NCBI GenBank assembly: GCA_947491945.1
Contig: CANLLN010000012.1
Span: 1-64,000 of the forward strand
DNA length: 64,000 bases
Direction of reading: 5' to 3'
From: an uncultured Carboxylicivirga sp.
Lineage (GTDB): Bacteria > Bacteroidota > Bacteroidia > Bacteroidales > Marinilabiliaceae
Under the pieces are notes generated by a model. It was not told the origin of the DNA and ran no database searches. It worked only from the letters and a program-made list of their open reading frames with translations. The position numbers and the translations under genes were made by a program. Of the stretch, positions 16,727 through 24,863 are shown piece by piece; positions within the stretch are counted from its first letter, which is position 1, and the number at the start of each line of letters is the position of its first letter.

Positions 16727-17218
16727 TTATGAAGCCTTATCCTGAATCTTAATCTTAAAAGTGAAGTACTTCTGACACACATAACTGTATCCCACAACTA
16801 TAACTGTAGTTAAAACTTTGGCCAATATGGGCTTAACAGCCAATAGTTCAACAAATACTTTTAGGAGAATATAATTAAGTACAATACTGCCAAGAACTGT
16901 TAAGCCATAGCGAAAAAGCTGCACCCTTCCCCGCAGGTTCGACTCAGTAAAAGTAATGTATTTCGATAATAGGAAACCCGTTAGAAAAGTAATGGGAAAC
17001 ACAAAGATAAACGCTGCAATGTGCGGACTGATGGCGATGATGCCGGTGTGCACAATATGCTTGTTAAGCACGAAATTATAGGTGATGAAATACAAAAGTA
17101 TATCGAAAACAGTGTTGCCCCCACCACAGGCTGCGTAGTTAAATGTTTGACGCGGCAAATAACCTTTAAAAGGGCGATAAAACCAATCGAGAATGGCAAT
17201 AATGATTTTCTGCAACAT
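16727..17218 (-). CDS. GtrA-family membrane protein
   Basis: A 163-residue inner-membrane protein with four predicted helices, the standard size and hydropathy for GtrA. RQTFNYAACGGGNTVFDILLYF and the late AKVLTTVIVVGYSYVCQKYFTFK are family-typical. GtrA proteins are thought to help flip polyprenyl-linked sugars for surface polysaccharide or O-antigen modification, usually with a glycosyltransferase partner. None is adjacent here. A minus-strand TAGTTTTG -7 box lies at 17243-17250, 25 bases before the start. Confidence 0.88.
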   Translation of the reverse strand: MLQKIIIAILDWFYRPFKGYLPRQTFNYAACGGGNTVFDILLYFITYNFVLNKHIVHTGIIAISPHIAAFIFVFPITFLTGFLLSKYITFTESNLRGRVQLFRYGLTVLGSIVLNYILLKVFVELLAVKPILAKVLTTVIVVGYSYVCQKYFTFKIKIQDKAS

Positions 17219-17337
17219 ACATATACCTTTTCTGCAAGCCTACAAAACTAGCATATTTATTGCATTGAACCCTAAGTCTCGGCAAGCTTTTCGCAACCTA
17301 TGCGATCAAAAAGCATTGCCTAAATCTTGGACCGCCT

Positions 17338-17490
17338 TTACAAAATAACAATTACCAGCCAAGTCAACACCATGGCTACGAGAATAAACAAGGCAATATC
17401 TTGAAGCTTGGCCAGCCGGGCAAGCCTCTTCATGCGCACTTTAGCATCGTCAGAATCATGGGATAGTTCAAGAAACTTCTTTTTTAACAT
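17338..17490 (-). CDS. Small single-pass membrane protein (50 residues)
   Basis: A complete 50-codon frame from the ATG at 17490 to TAA at 17338. Residues 1-30 are strongly basic and helical (MLKKKFLELS ... KRLARLAKLQ), and residues 31-50 are a clean membrane helix (DIALFILVAMVLTWLVIVIL). The amphipathic basic helix followed by a membrane segment at the very C-terminus is a coherent design, unlike the usual random frame. It lies between the GtrA gene and the lipoprotein gene, on the same strand as both. Not recognised; it might be a small membrane regulator or accessory subunit. Coding status is likely but unproven. Confidence 0.55.
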   Translation of the reverse strand: MLKKKFLELSHDSDDAKVRMKRLARLAKLQDIALFILVAMVLTWLVIVIL

Positions 17491-17553
17491 TTTAATTGGG
17501 TTAATATGGGTTTGGTATAAGTTTTAACGGTATATGTAGGATATTAGCAAACA

Positions 17554-18657
17554 TTAATTATTAACATTAAGGAACGCTAAAGAGTCACCTTGATGATTGA
17601 AATAGTATTTATAAATTTTTGTATCGGGAGCATCACCATCTCCAGTGTACAGTTTAACACTCCAACACGATTCTCTATTAAATGTATCATCTTCAATGTT
17701 AGATGCATGATACTTATCTGGACCCCAGCAACCTGCATCTAAAGAATCTGGCAAATTTAAAACCGTAAATTGTGTTTTTGATGCCAGGTCATAAGACATT
17801 ATTTTAAGGGTTTTATTTGAGTAAATAGAATCAGTATAATAATAAATAAACGAGTCATTTGTACTCGAAAGTTTGGGATTTTTCCCTTTTGCTAAAAAAG
17901 AATTATTCCATTTCTCAATATCAAACATAGATATGGTGTAACCATCGGTATAGATAATAAAGGAACTATCGTTTGACCAACTTAGAAAAGAGTTAAGGGG
18001 ATAGTAATCTGCCGGTAAAATATGAATTGAATCACTTGCATTTTTTCTGATTATCAAGTTTTCGCCCTTATAAAGGGTATACTCACCACCTCTAATCGTT
18101 TTGATTTTAGAGTTATCGATAAATTGTTTATCCTTAAAATACCTAAGCTTACCTTTATAACAACATAATGTTTGGGTTTCCACTTCCATTTCATGTTGGA
18201 TATAGACCTTAAATGGCCTTTTATTAAAAAAAGGCACTATTAGGCTGTCAAGTATTTGCAATGTATCCTGGTGAAATTTTCCATCTAATTTTGGAGTATC
18301 TTTTAGAAGCGCGTTTTGTGCAACAGAGATATATGTCTTAAACAGCGGTGCTGTTCGTCTATTAATTTTACTAAGAAAATTATGAGTACTATATCTACCT
18401 TCCTGATTGGTGGCATGTAAACTATCTAAATATTCAAACCAATATATGATTGAGTCAGAATATTTTCCACAGCAATTATTGGCAGACACAGAGTATCCTA
18501 TTGGTGCCTTCGTTGCCTTGGTTTTATTTATTATGTTGATAGTGTCCGGTTTTGATATTGTAGAATTGCTAGTCGTTTTATTTTCTATGTTCCGTGACTT
18601 ATGATTATTACAACTAATAATAGCCATTAATAGAATTAAAACTAAAATGTTTCTCAT
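17554..18657 (-). CDS. Hypothetical lipoprotein, probable beta-propeller-like
   Basis: A 367-residue exported protein. The N-terminus MRNILVLILLMAIISC is a lipoprotein signal with the lipid cysteine at 16, followed by a polar low-complexity linker. The body contains repeated YT-D-S and W-D-S strands (SWNDSSFIIYTDGYTISMFD, STNDSFIYYYTDSIY) suggestive of beta-propeller blades, though no named family is recognised. Cys63-Cys64 and another Cys pair near residue 170 may form disulfides. The gene is visibly more A+T rich than its neighbours, which suggests recent acquisition. Neighbouring genes give no functional clue. Confidence 0.75.
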   Translation of the reverse strand: MRNILVLILLMAIISCNNHKSRNIENKTTSNSTISKPDTINIINKTKATKAPIGYSVSANNCCGKYSDSIIYWFEYLDSLHATNQEGRYSTHNFLSKINRRTAPLFKTYISVAQNALLKDTPKLDGKFHQDTLQILDSLIVPFFNKRPFKVYIQHEMEVETQTLCCYKGKLRYFKDKQFIDNSKIKTIRGGEYTLYKGENLIIRKNASDSIHILPADYYPLNSFLSWSNDSSFIIYTDGYTISMFDIEKWNNSFLAKGKNPKLSSTNDSFIYYYTDSIYSNKTLKIMSYDLASKTQFTVLNLPDSLDAGCWGPDKYHASNIEDDTFNRESCWSVKLYTGDGDAPDTKIYKYYFNHQGDSLAFLNVNN

Positions 18658-18968
18658 TGTTTGTTATTATGGTAATTTTATTTTTTTACTGCCAATTAGA
18701 GCTTAGTCGTTAACACAATGGTTATTAACCAAAGAAGATCCGGAACTTCTTCTACTTCTAAAAAACTCAAGCTAAAAATAAGAATTATCCGTTATACTCT
18801 ACAGAATATTGGCCTCGAAAGGATAAACATGCTAACAACGGAGATTAATGGTAGAAAAATGATTGCGAGGGAAACTGAATAGCTACACGCACCGCTAAAA
18901 GTTTACTGAAGTTGAATGGGCTGACACAAATAAAGATGTTTTCACTAGGTAGCTAGGTGAATCCACCG
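18658..18968. other. A+T-rich gap with no convincing gene
   Basis: This stretch, plus the leader up to 19058, separates the lipoprotein gene and the second cysteine-cluster gene, which read divergently. It contains a 54-codon frame (18718-18882) whose product is basic and unrecognised, and no clear hairpin. The only regulatory signal I see is the -7 box at 18969-18976. Confidence 0.5.
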
Positions 18969-18976
18969 TACCTTTG
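18969..18976 (+). promoter_or_regulatory. -7 box supporting the 19059 start
   Basis: TACCTTTG at 18969-18976 lies downstream of a possible GTG start at 18957 and upstream of the ATG at 19059, which argues for the later start. Confidence 0.4.
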
Positions 18977-19058
18977 GCATGGATGGGATATTAATAAATA
19001 TCAGAATGCCTTTTCCATTCGCAATAACTTTAATGCATCACTCAAAATCACTTGCCTT

Positions 19059-19382
19059 ATGGAAAACAAAATCTCATCGCTCACCTGTCAGAACTGTGGT
19101 ATCTGCTGCCGTAACTTCCCCTTTGTAGAGCTAAACGAGCGGGAAATGCTGGCTCTTGAAAAATACACAAAACTAACACGCACGGAGTTTACCGACCCCA
19201 TGGGGCCGGATTACTCGCACGGTCATTTTCTTAAGACACAAGCCAATGGCGACTGCATATTCCTGCGCGTTGATAAAGGCTTCTTCAGCTGCGGTGTGTA
19301 CGAAGCACGCGCCGACATCTGCCGTAACTATCCGGTTAATGAACACCATTGGAAGTGGTGCAACGAGAACAGAGTGGGTTGA
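19059..19382 (+). CDS. YkgJ-family cysteine-cluster protein (copy 2)
   Basis: A compact 107-residue protein of the YkgJ type. The motif CQNCGICC sits at about residues 10-17, followed by GDCIFL and EARADICRNYP, so the complete eight-cysteine-type metal site is present. I chose the ATG at 19059 (MENKISSL) because the family begins just before the first cluster and a -7 box lies between it and the upstream GTG. The family is predicted to chelate zinc or iron, with some members linked to flagellin N-methylation annotations; the biochemical role here is unknown. It runs convergently with copy 3. Confidence 0.8.
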   Translation: MENKISSLTCQNCGICCRNFPFVELNEREMLALEKYTKLTRTEFTDPMGPDYSHGHFLKTQANGDCIFLRVDKGFFSCGVYEARADICRNYPVNEHHWKWCNENRVG

Positions 19383-19530
19383 GTTCAAACAGAAAAAATG
19401 GGATCGCAGCTTAATAAGCGCTTTGCACATGAAGATGCGAGCCCACAAACCGTGAAGAAACAGCACAGTACAAAACCAGGAACGTATCAGAAGGAACAGC
19501 TTGACCACTAAGTTACTTTCCTTGCGGCCA

Positions 19531-20046
19531 TTAGCGCAAAAGCTCCACCAGCGGCACCAAATCAAACTCACCCTTATCGGGGTGTGCTGTTTTAACATAC
19601 TCCTTGTTCATCATAAACAGGCGGCTGTTATAAGTATCCTGGGGGTAGCAATTTTCTTCGTGAAAATAATCCTCATCCACAGACGTAAAGTTAAGCTCAC
19701 AATGCGATAGTTCCCACTGATCACCCCCTTCATTCATGTAGAGCAAAGGATAACCATGGGTGCGACAAATAATGGGTCGTGCCTCGTACAAGGCACACTG
19801 GTGATCTTTCAAAAAGAAGCACTTCTCCCCCAACTCATCGGGCTTAGCCTGTTGCAGCACATTGGGATACTTGGCTGCCACCTCTTCTTTAATGGCATCA
19901 AACTCGATGGGAAACACATCGAAGTTAAGGCAGCATTTATCACAACCCTTCTTGCAGCTCATATTCGCACTATGCTCTTTCCACAGCCTGTCTGCCGCCG
20001 CGTCAATCTCATCTCTCAGTACCTTATAATCATTCAATGTTACCAT
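19531..20046 (-). CDS. YkgJ-family cysteine-cluster protein (copy 3)
   Basis: A 171-residue YkgJ-type protein. The first cluster is CKKGCDKCC (about residues 31-39), and the second is EKCFFLKDHQC with EARPIICRTHGYP. Between them lies a helical insert (KEEVAAKYPNVLQQ), and a C-terminal domain carries further Cys and His residues (SHCELN, FHEENCYPQ). I chose the ATG at 20046 (MVTLNDYKVL); the ATG at 20085 would add a hydrophobic stretch that overlaps the promoter region of the divergent helicase gene. It converges on copy 2 with about 150 bases between. Confidence 0.82.
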   Translation of the reverse strand: MVTLNDYKVLRDEIDAAADRLWKEHSANMSCKKGCDKCCLNFDVFPIEFDAIKEEVAAKYPNVLQQAKPDELGEKCFFLKDHQCALYEARPIICRTHGYPLLYMNEGGDQWELSHCELNFTSVDEDYFHEENCYPQDTYNSRLFMMNKEYVKTAHPDKGEFDLVPLVELLR

Positions 20047-20151
20047 GCTTACTATCCTTTTTTGCAAAAATACGAAAAGCAACAATAATCTTGGGGCTGT
20101 ATTTCTTATCGCAGCACTTTTGCTGTATCTTGCACAGTTAATAACCTTTGA

Positions 20152-22398
20152 ATGATGAGCACACAGTCAGAATCGCTTCAGTCCATTGTCTCTAAATATG
20201 TTAACACCACCAACCGAAGTGTTTTCTTAACCGGTAAGGCCGGTACCGGCAAAACCACTTTGCTGCACCGCATCCGGGAGCATACACACAAAAGCATGGT
20301 GGTTGCCGCGCCTACGGGCATTGCAGCTATCAACGCCGGGGGCGTTACCCTTCACTCCTTGTTTCAGCTGCCTTTTGGCGCTTTTATTCCTGACAACAAC
20401 AGCGGCATCGATCCGGAACGCATGCACACCCTGGCGCATTTTAACACACCCCGCACCCTCATCAAAAACATTAAGATGCACCAGACCAAGCGTAAGCTCA
20501 TACGCGAGATGGAGCTACTGGTGATTGACGAGGTGAGTATGCTGCGCGCTGACCTGCTGGATGCCATTGACCTGATATGCCGACACGTGCGCCGCATGCA
20601 AAACAGTCCTTTTGGGGGCTTGCAGGTGCTATTTATCGGCGATATGCTGCAACTACCTCCCGTGGTAAAAAATGATGAGTGGCAGCACTTACAACGCTAT
20701 TACAAAAGCCCCTATTTTTTTGATGCTCAGGTGCTGCAACAGTACCATCCGGTACACATAGAACTGCAAAAGGTATATCGACAGACCGATCAGGATTTTG
20801 TGGATCTGCTCAATCATCTTCGCGATAATAAAGTAACACAGGCCGATATTGATTTGCTCAACCGCTACTATCAACCCAATTTTAACCAGCAGAACAACGA
20901 CGGCTACATACAGCTGACCACTCATAACGCCATGGCCGATGCCAAAAACCGGGAGTGCCTCAACGCCCTGCCGGGTAAAACTTTTTCGTTTAAGAGCCGG
21001 GTGCAGGGTGATTTCAAAGAGCATCAATATCCTTTGCAGGAAACCATGCACTTTAAACATGGTGCCCAGGTAATGTTTATCAAGAACGATTTCTCGGGTC
21101 AGCAGCGCTTCTTCAACGGTAAGATAGGCACTATTACACGCATTAACCACGACGAGATAGAGGTGAGTTTTAACGATGGCAGCGACAGTGTGGATGTGGA
21201 GCCCTACACCTGGGAAAATAAGAAATACACCCTTAACAAAGAAACCAATGAGGTGGAAGAAAAGGTAGCCGGTGAGTTTAAGCAATATCCCATCAAGCTG
21301 GCCTGGGCCATTACCGTACATAAAAGTCAGGGACTTACCTTCGATAAAGCCGTTATAGATGTGGGTAAAGCCTTTGCCGCCGGACAGATTTATGTAGCCC
21401 TATCGCGTTTACGCTCCCTGGAAGGTTTGATACTGCTTAGTCCGATTCCCCAGCAGGGCATCGATGCCGACGCCTCACTCCGCTCCTTTGTGAGTCAACG
21501 AATGGATACCAACGAGCTTACCCCCCTATTGGAGCAGGAAGCACATCAATATATCAAGAGCTACCTGCTGAAGGCTTTCGACCTTAACGACCTGGTGGTA
21601 GCATTGCACTTGCATCATCAATCCTATTCGAAAGACGAAAAACGATCTAAGAAACAGCAGTACAAAGACTGGGCAGCAGATCTAATCAAACAGACAGAGC
21701 CCCTGCAGTCAGTGGCCAACAGCTTTCGTACCCAGGTGCAACGCATTGCTCACTCGGGCGATGCCAACTACATTGCCATGCTTGATGAACGCGTTACAAA
21801 AGCCATTGCTTATTTTGAGCCCCCGGTGAAGGAATGTCATGGCACCGTGATTAAACAATTGAATATAGTAGCCAAGCTAAAGGGAGTAAAAAAATACCAT
21901 ACGGAGTTAACAGAGCTGGCGGCACAATACTACGCTGTGTTGCAAAGGATGCTAAAAGCCAAAACACTGCTAACGGCCTCACTCAACGGTCGTGACGTTA
22001 ACAAAGAAGACATTGACAAGCCCATGCTGGAAAAGGGAAGCACGGTCTCCGGCAAACAGAACAAAGACAGTAAGAAAGAAAGCACTAAAAAACCCAAGGT
22101 AGCCACTCACCTAATTTCCTGCGCCTATTACAAACAAGGCAAGGACATTGCCGGCATTAGCAAGGAACGTGGGTTAGCCAGGACTACCATTGAGTCGCAC
22201 ATTGCCAAGTGCATAAAAGAGGATCTTCTCTCCTTAAATGATTTTGTTGATTGCGATACGCGTAACGCCATCCGCAAGGGGTTTGAAAACTGCGAGAATA
22301 ACTCACTGAGTGAAGTACGCAACTATTTGGATAATCAATATTCCTTTGCCGAAATTAAATATGTACAAGCCTGGCTGCAAAGCGACGGTGTATTGTAA
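20152..22398 (+). CDS. PIF1-type ATP-dependent DNA helicase with C-terminal HTH_40-like domain
   Basis: A 748-residue superfamily 1B helicase. Walker A is GKAGTGKTT (28-36), Walker B is LLVIDEVSML (about 121-130), followed by GDMLQLPPV and the late motifs AWAITVHKSQGLTF and YVALSRLRSLEGL. After the helicase core (to about 450) comes a helical region and then a helix-turn-helix-like segment (about 650-705: YKQGKDIAGISKERGLARTT...) like the one found at the C-terminus of some RecQ proteins. PIF1 helicases unwind 5' to 3', resolving G-quadruplex or stalled-fork structures. The second ATG at 20155 is an equally good start. Confidence 0.9.
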   Translation: MMSTQSESLQSIVSKYVNTTNRSVFLTGKAGTGKTTLLHRIREHTHKSMVVAAPTGIAAINAGGVTLHSLFQLPFGAFIPDNNSGIDPERMHTLAHFNTPRTLIKNIKMHQTKRKLIREMELLVIDEVSMLRADLLDAIDLICRHVRRMQNSPFGGLQVLFIGDMLQLPPVVKNDEWQHLQRYYKSPYFFDAQVLQQYHPVHIELQKVYRQTDQDFVDLLNHLRDNKVTQADIDLLNRYYQPNFNQQNNDGYIQLTTHNAMADAKNRECLNALPGKTFSFKSRVQGDFKEHQYPLQETMHFKHGAQVMFIKNDFSGQQRFFNGKIGTITRINHDEIEVSFNDGSDSVDVEPYTWENKKYTLNKETNEVEEKVAGEFKQYPIKLAWAITVHKSQGLTFDKAVIDVGKAFAAGQIYVALSRLRSLEGLILLSPIPQQGIDADASLRSFVSQRMDTNELTPLLEQEAHQYIKSYLLKAFDLNDLVVALHLHHQSYSKDEKRSKKQQYKDWAADLIKQTEPLQSVANSFRTQVQRIAHSGDANYIAMLDERVTKAIAYFEPPVKECHGTVIKQLNIVAKLKGVKKYHTELTELAAQYYAVLQRMLKAKTLLTASLNGRDVNKEDIDKPMLEKGSTVSGKQNKDSKKESTKKPKVATHLISCAYYKQGKDIAGISKERGLARTTIESHIAKCIKEDLLSLNDFVDCDTRNAIRKGFENCENNSLSEVRNYLDNQYSFAEIKYVQAWLQSDGVL

Positions 22399-22408
22399 GT
22401 TACTTTGC

Positions 22409-22416
22409 TACTTTTG
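22409..22416 (+). promoter_or_regulatory. -7 box upstream of the polysaccharide operon
   Basis: TACTTTTG at 22409-22416, 24 bases before the flippase ATG. I see no TTG at the ideal -33 spacing. Confidence 0.4.
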
Positions 22417-22440
22417 TAAACGGTACGTGTTATAAATAAG

Positions 22441-23904
22441 ATGAAAGACTCCACAACAACGGTATTCAAGCAATCCAGTATTTACGGCCTTGGTAATATC
22501 ATCCGTAAGTTTAGCGGTGTTATTATACTGCCCCTCGTGAAGGTTTATACCAGCGAGGATGAGTTTGGTGTGTGGATGCTACTGGAAACCATCTTTATGT
22601 TTACCCTGGTACTGTCGGGCTGGGGGGTCAAAAGTGGTTTTGTACGCTGGTACAACGATATGAAAAGCCCGGCCGACAAACGCTCTCTATTCACCTCGGC
22701 CACGGCATTTAACTACCTGGTGTCAGTCCTCATCTCGGCCATTATAGGGGTTCTACTCTACCGTTACTCTGCTGCCATACTGAAATACGAGGTATCGGCT
22801 AAGCTTATTTTACTGTTTATGGCGGCAGGCCTCTTTCGCCTGTTTCACGACATGCCCTTTTACATTCTAAGGCTTCAGCAAAAGGTGGCCAAGCAAACCG
22901 TGCACAGCAGTGTAAACGTTATACTGCTCATTCTCTTCACCATTTATTTTCTGGAGATCAGGAGGCTGGGGTTCGAAGGTGTTTTTATGGCACAACTAGC
23001 AGCCAATCTACTCACTTTCATAGGCTTACTGCCCATAATCAAACGTAATACTTCCCCGGATTTTAAAGCTGGTGAACTCAAAGACATCATCCACTACGGC
23101 TTGCCCCTGGCGCTGTCGAACCTTCTTACCATCGTATTAAACCTGAGCGACCGCCACATCATCAATCAGTTTTTCAACCCGGCCGAATCGGGTAACTACG
23201 GCCTGGCCTTTAAGGTGGCCAACCTACTGGAGATGGTGTTTGTGTCGTCATTTATCACCTCCTTCACCTATTTTTACTATCAGTCGTTCAAGAACCCTGA
23301 TAGCAACAAAGACTTCCTGCGTCTGCAACGGTATTTTGTACTGATTATCGCGACGGCAGGCATGGGCATTGTGCTGTTTTCCGGCGAAATCATCTGGTTG
23401 GTATCGGCCGGCGATGCGTATTATCAGGAGGGCATATTTCTGATTCCCATACTCATAATGGGACTTATCTTTGGTGGATTGCGACAGTTTTTTACCCTGC
23501 CCCTTCATAAGCATAAGTCCACAAAAATAATATCGCGCATACTAATAGCGGCCGGCCTTATTAACCTCACCCTAAACCTGGTGCTGGTACCCACCATCGG
23601 AAAAGCCGGTGCCGCCTGGTCAACACTGGCCGTTCAGTTTATTTCTATGATGTGGTTTTACTATGAGGCCAATAAAAAAGAGGCCATTCACTTTAATTTT
23701 AAGCAAACCATCAAGCTATTGAGCATCTGGCTAATTATTATGACCGCCGGTTTTTATGTGCCCGACAATTTCTGGCTGGCCATCTGCCTTAAGGCACTGC
23801 TCATGGCGGTGTTTGTGATAAGCATTATCGCCTTTAGAATCATACAGGCCGATGAGCTGAACGAAGTAATCCGCATGGGCAAAAAACTACTCTCAAAGAA
23901 ATGA
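22441..23904 (+). CDS. Polysaccharide flippase, Wzx/MATE-like
   Basis: A 487-residue inner-membrane protein with about 12-14 helices, belonging to the oligosaccharidyl-lipid flippase (MOP) superfamily. The N-terminal FKQSSIYGLGNIIRKFSG and GVWMLLET, and the mid-protein YGLPLALSNLLTIVLNLSDR, are typical Wzx signatures. It would move undecaprenyl-linked oligosaccharide to the periplasmic face. It opens a tightly packed rightward run with a sulfotransferase, FemAB-like protein, methyltransferase and deacetylase, supporting a role in a decorated surface glycan. The stop overlaps the next gene by four bases. Confidence 0.9.
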   Translation: MKDSTTTVFKQSSIYGLGNIIRKFSGVIILPLVKVYTSEDEFGVWMLLETIFMFTLVLSGWGVKSGFVRWYNDMKSPADKRSLFTSATAFNYLVSVLISAIIGVLLYRYSAAILKYEVSAKLILLFMAAGLFRLFHDMPFYILRLQQKVAKQTVHSSVNVILLILFTIYFLEIRRLGFEGVFMAQLAANLLTFIGLLPIIKRNTSPDFKAGELKDIIHYGLPLALSNLLTIVLNLSDRHIINQFFNPAESGNYGLAFKVANLLEMVFVSSFITSFTYFYYQSFKNPDSNKDFLRLQRYFVLIIATAGMGIVLFSGEIIWLVSAGDAYYQEGIFLIPILIMGLIFGGLRQFFTLPLHKHKSTKIISRILIAAGLINLTLNLVLVPTIGKAGAAWSTLAVQFISMMWFYYEANKKEAIHFNFKQTIKLLSIWLIIMTAGFYVPDNFWLAICLKALLMAVFVISIIAFRIIQADELNEVIRMGKKLLSKK

Positions 23905-24857
23905 TAATTAAGGAAATAAAATACTGGTTAATAAGGCGTTTACTGAAGTATTCTGCTCCATTACTTCATCAGCTAGAGCAGCCATCTATCAAGAAGTATG
24001 GATCACAAGCATGTGCTCATCAGCCGGTTTTTATCATTGGTCCGCCACGCACCGGCTCCACCATACTGTATCAAACCCTCACACAGAAACTGGATGTACT
24101 GTATGTAGATAACCTGGTGAATATGTCGCGCGGTGCAACCTGGTTTGGCTTTTGGCTCAGTCGCCGGTTATTTTGTAACAAGGGGCACAATTCTTCATCA
24201 TCGGAGCACGGACGTACCCAGGGGCTGCACGCTCCCAACGAGGGTTTATTTTGGTATAAATGGCTGCCTAAAGGCCATGACTTTATCGATTTTGGGGAAA
24301 TAAAGCCTACGGCGATAAATCAGCTACGACAGCTCATTAATGCCCTGATGAACCGCTACAAGACGCCGATAGTTTTCAAGAACCTAACCTTTTCGGTAAG
24401 GCTGCGTTTAATCAAGGAGCTGTATCCCAAGGCACGCATCATTTATATCAAGCGCGAACCTCTGTATGTAGCGCAATCCATTATCCGCAGTAAGGAGAAA
24501 GATGGCCTTGCTCTACAGGAGGTGTGGAGTGTTAAACCCCGGGAAGTAGAACAACTAAAGAAATGTAGCAACAATATACAACAAGCCGTTCGGCAGGTCT
24601 ATTACATCGAAAAACAGATTGAACAAGACCTTAAACTGTTTGATAAAGAACAGTGTATGATAATTAATTATGAACACTTGAACGTCGATGCTTTAATTCA
24701 TGAGGTACAAGCCTTCACCGGCTGTAAGCTACGACCCAACCAAGAGGTGATTCAACTTAAAGTGAGTAATCGCCAACAAATAGACGATGCACAGTTTGAT
24801 GCGCTGAAACAAGAAATTGAACAGCTGGACTGGAAGAGTTATTCCACAAAAATATAG
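23901..24857 (+). CDS. PAPS-dependent sulfotransferase
   Basis: A 318-residue sulfotransferase-family protein expected to move sulfate from PAPS to a carbohydrate or lipid hydroxyl. The 5'-phosphosulfate-binding loop FIIGPPRTGST is at about residues 44-54, and the 3'-phosphate motif ARIIYIKREPLYVAQSIIRS at about 178-197. It overlaps the flippase gene by four bases (ATGA), a sign of coupled translation. Its placement among polysaccharide genes suggests that the surface glycan is sulfated, which is unusual enough to note for a bacterium. The CysH at 36.5 kb belongs to the reductive branch and is not needed for PAPS donation. Confidence 0.85.
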   Translation: MIIKEIKYWLIRRLLKYSAPLLHQLEQPSIKKYGSQACAHQPVFIIGPPRTGSTILYQTLTQKLDVLYVDNLVNMSRGATWFGFWLSRRLFCNKGHNSSSSEHGRTQGLHAPNEGLFWYKWLPKGHDFIDFGEIKPTAINQLRQLINALMNRYKTPIVFKNLTFSVRLRLIKELYPKARIIYIKREPLYVAQSIIRSKEKDGLALQEVWSVKPREVEQLKKCSNNIQQAVRQVYYIEKQIEQDLKLFDKEQCMIINYEHLNVDALIHEVQAFTGCKLRPNQEVIQLKVSNRQQIDDAQFDALKQEIEQLDWKSYSTKI

Positions 24858-24863
24858 TACACA

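Noticed and set aside
16930-16950. GGTTCGACTC, resembling a tRNA T-arm
   Set aside because: It lies inside the GtrA coding frame and no acceptor stem or anticodon arm can be folded around it.
18718-18882. 54-codon rightward frame in the A+T-rich gap
   Set aside because: The product is basic and unrecognised, no promoter box precedes it, and the surrounding gap looks non-coding. It could be a gene remnant but I cannot support it.
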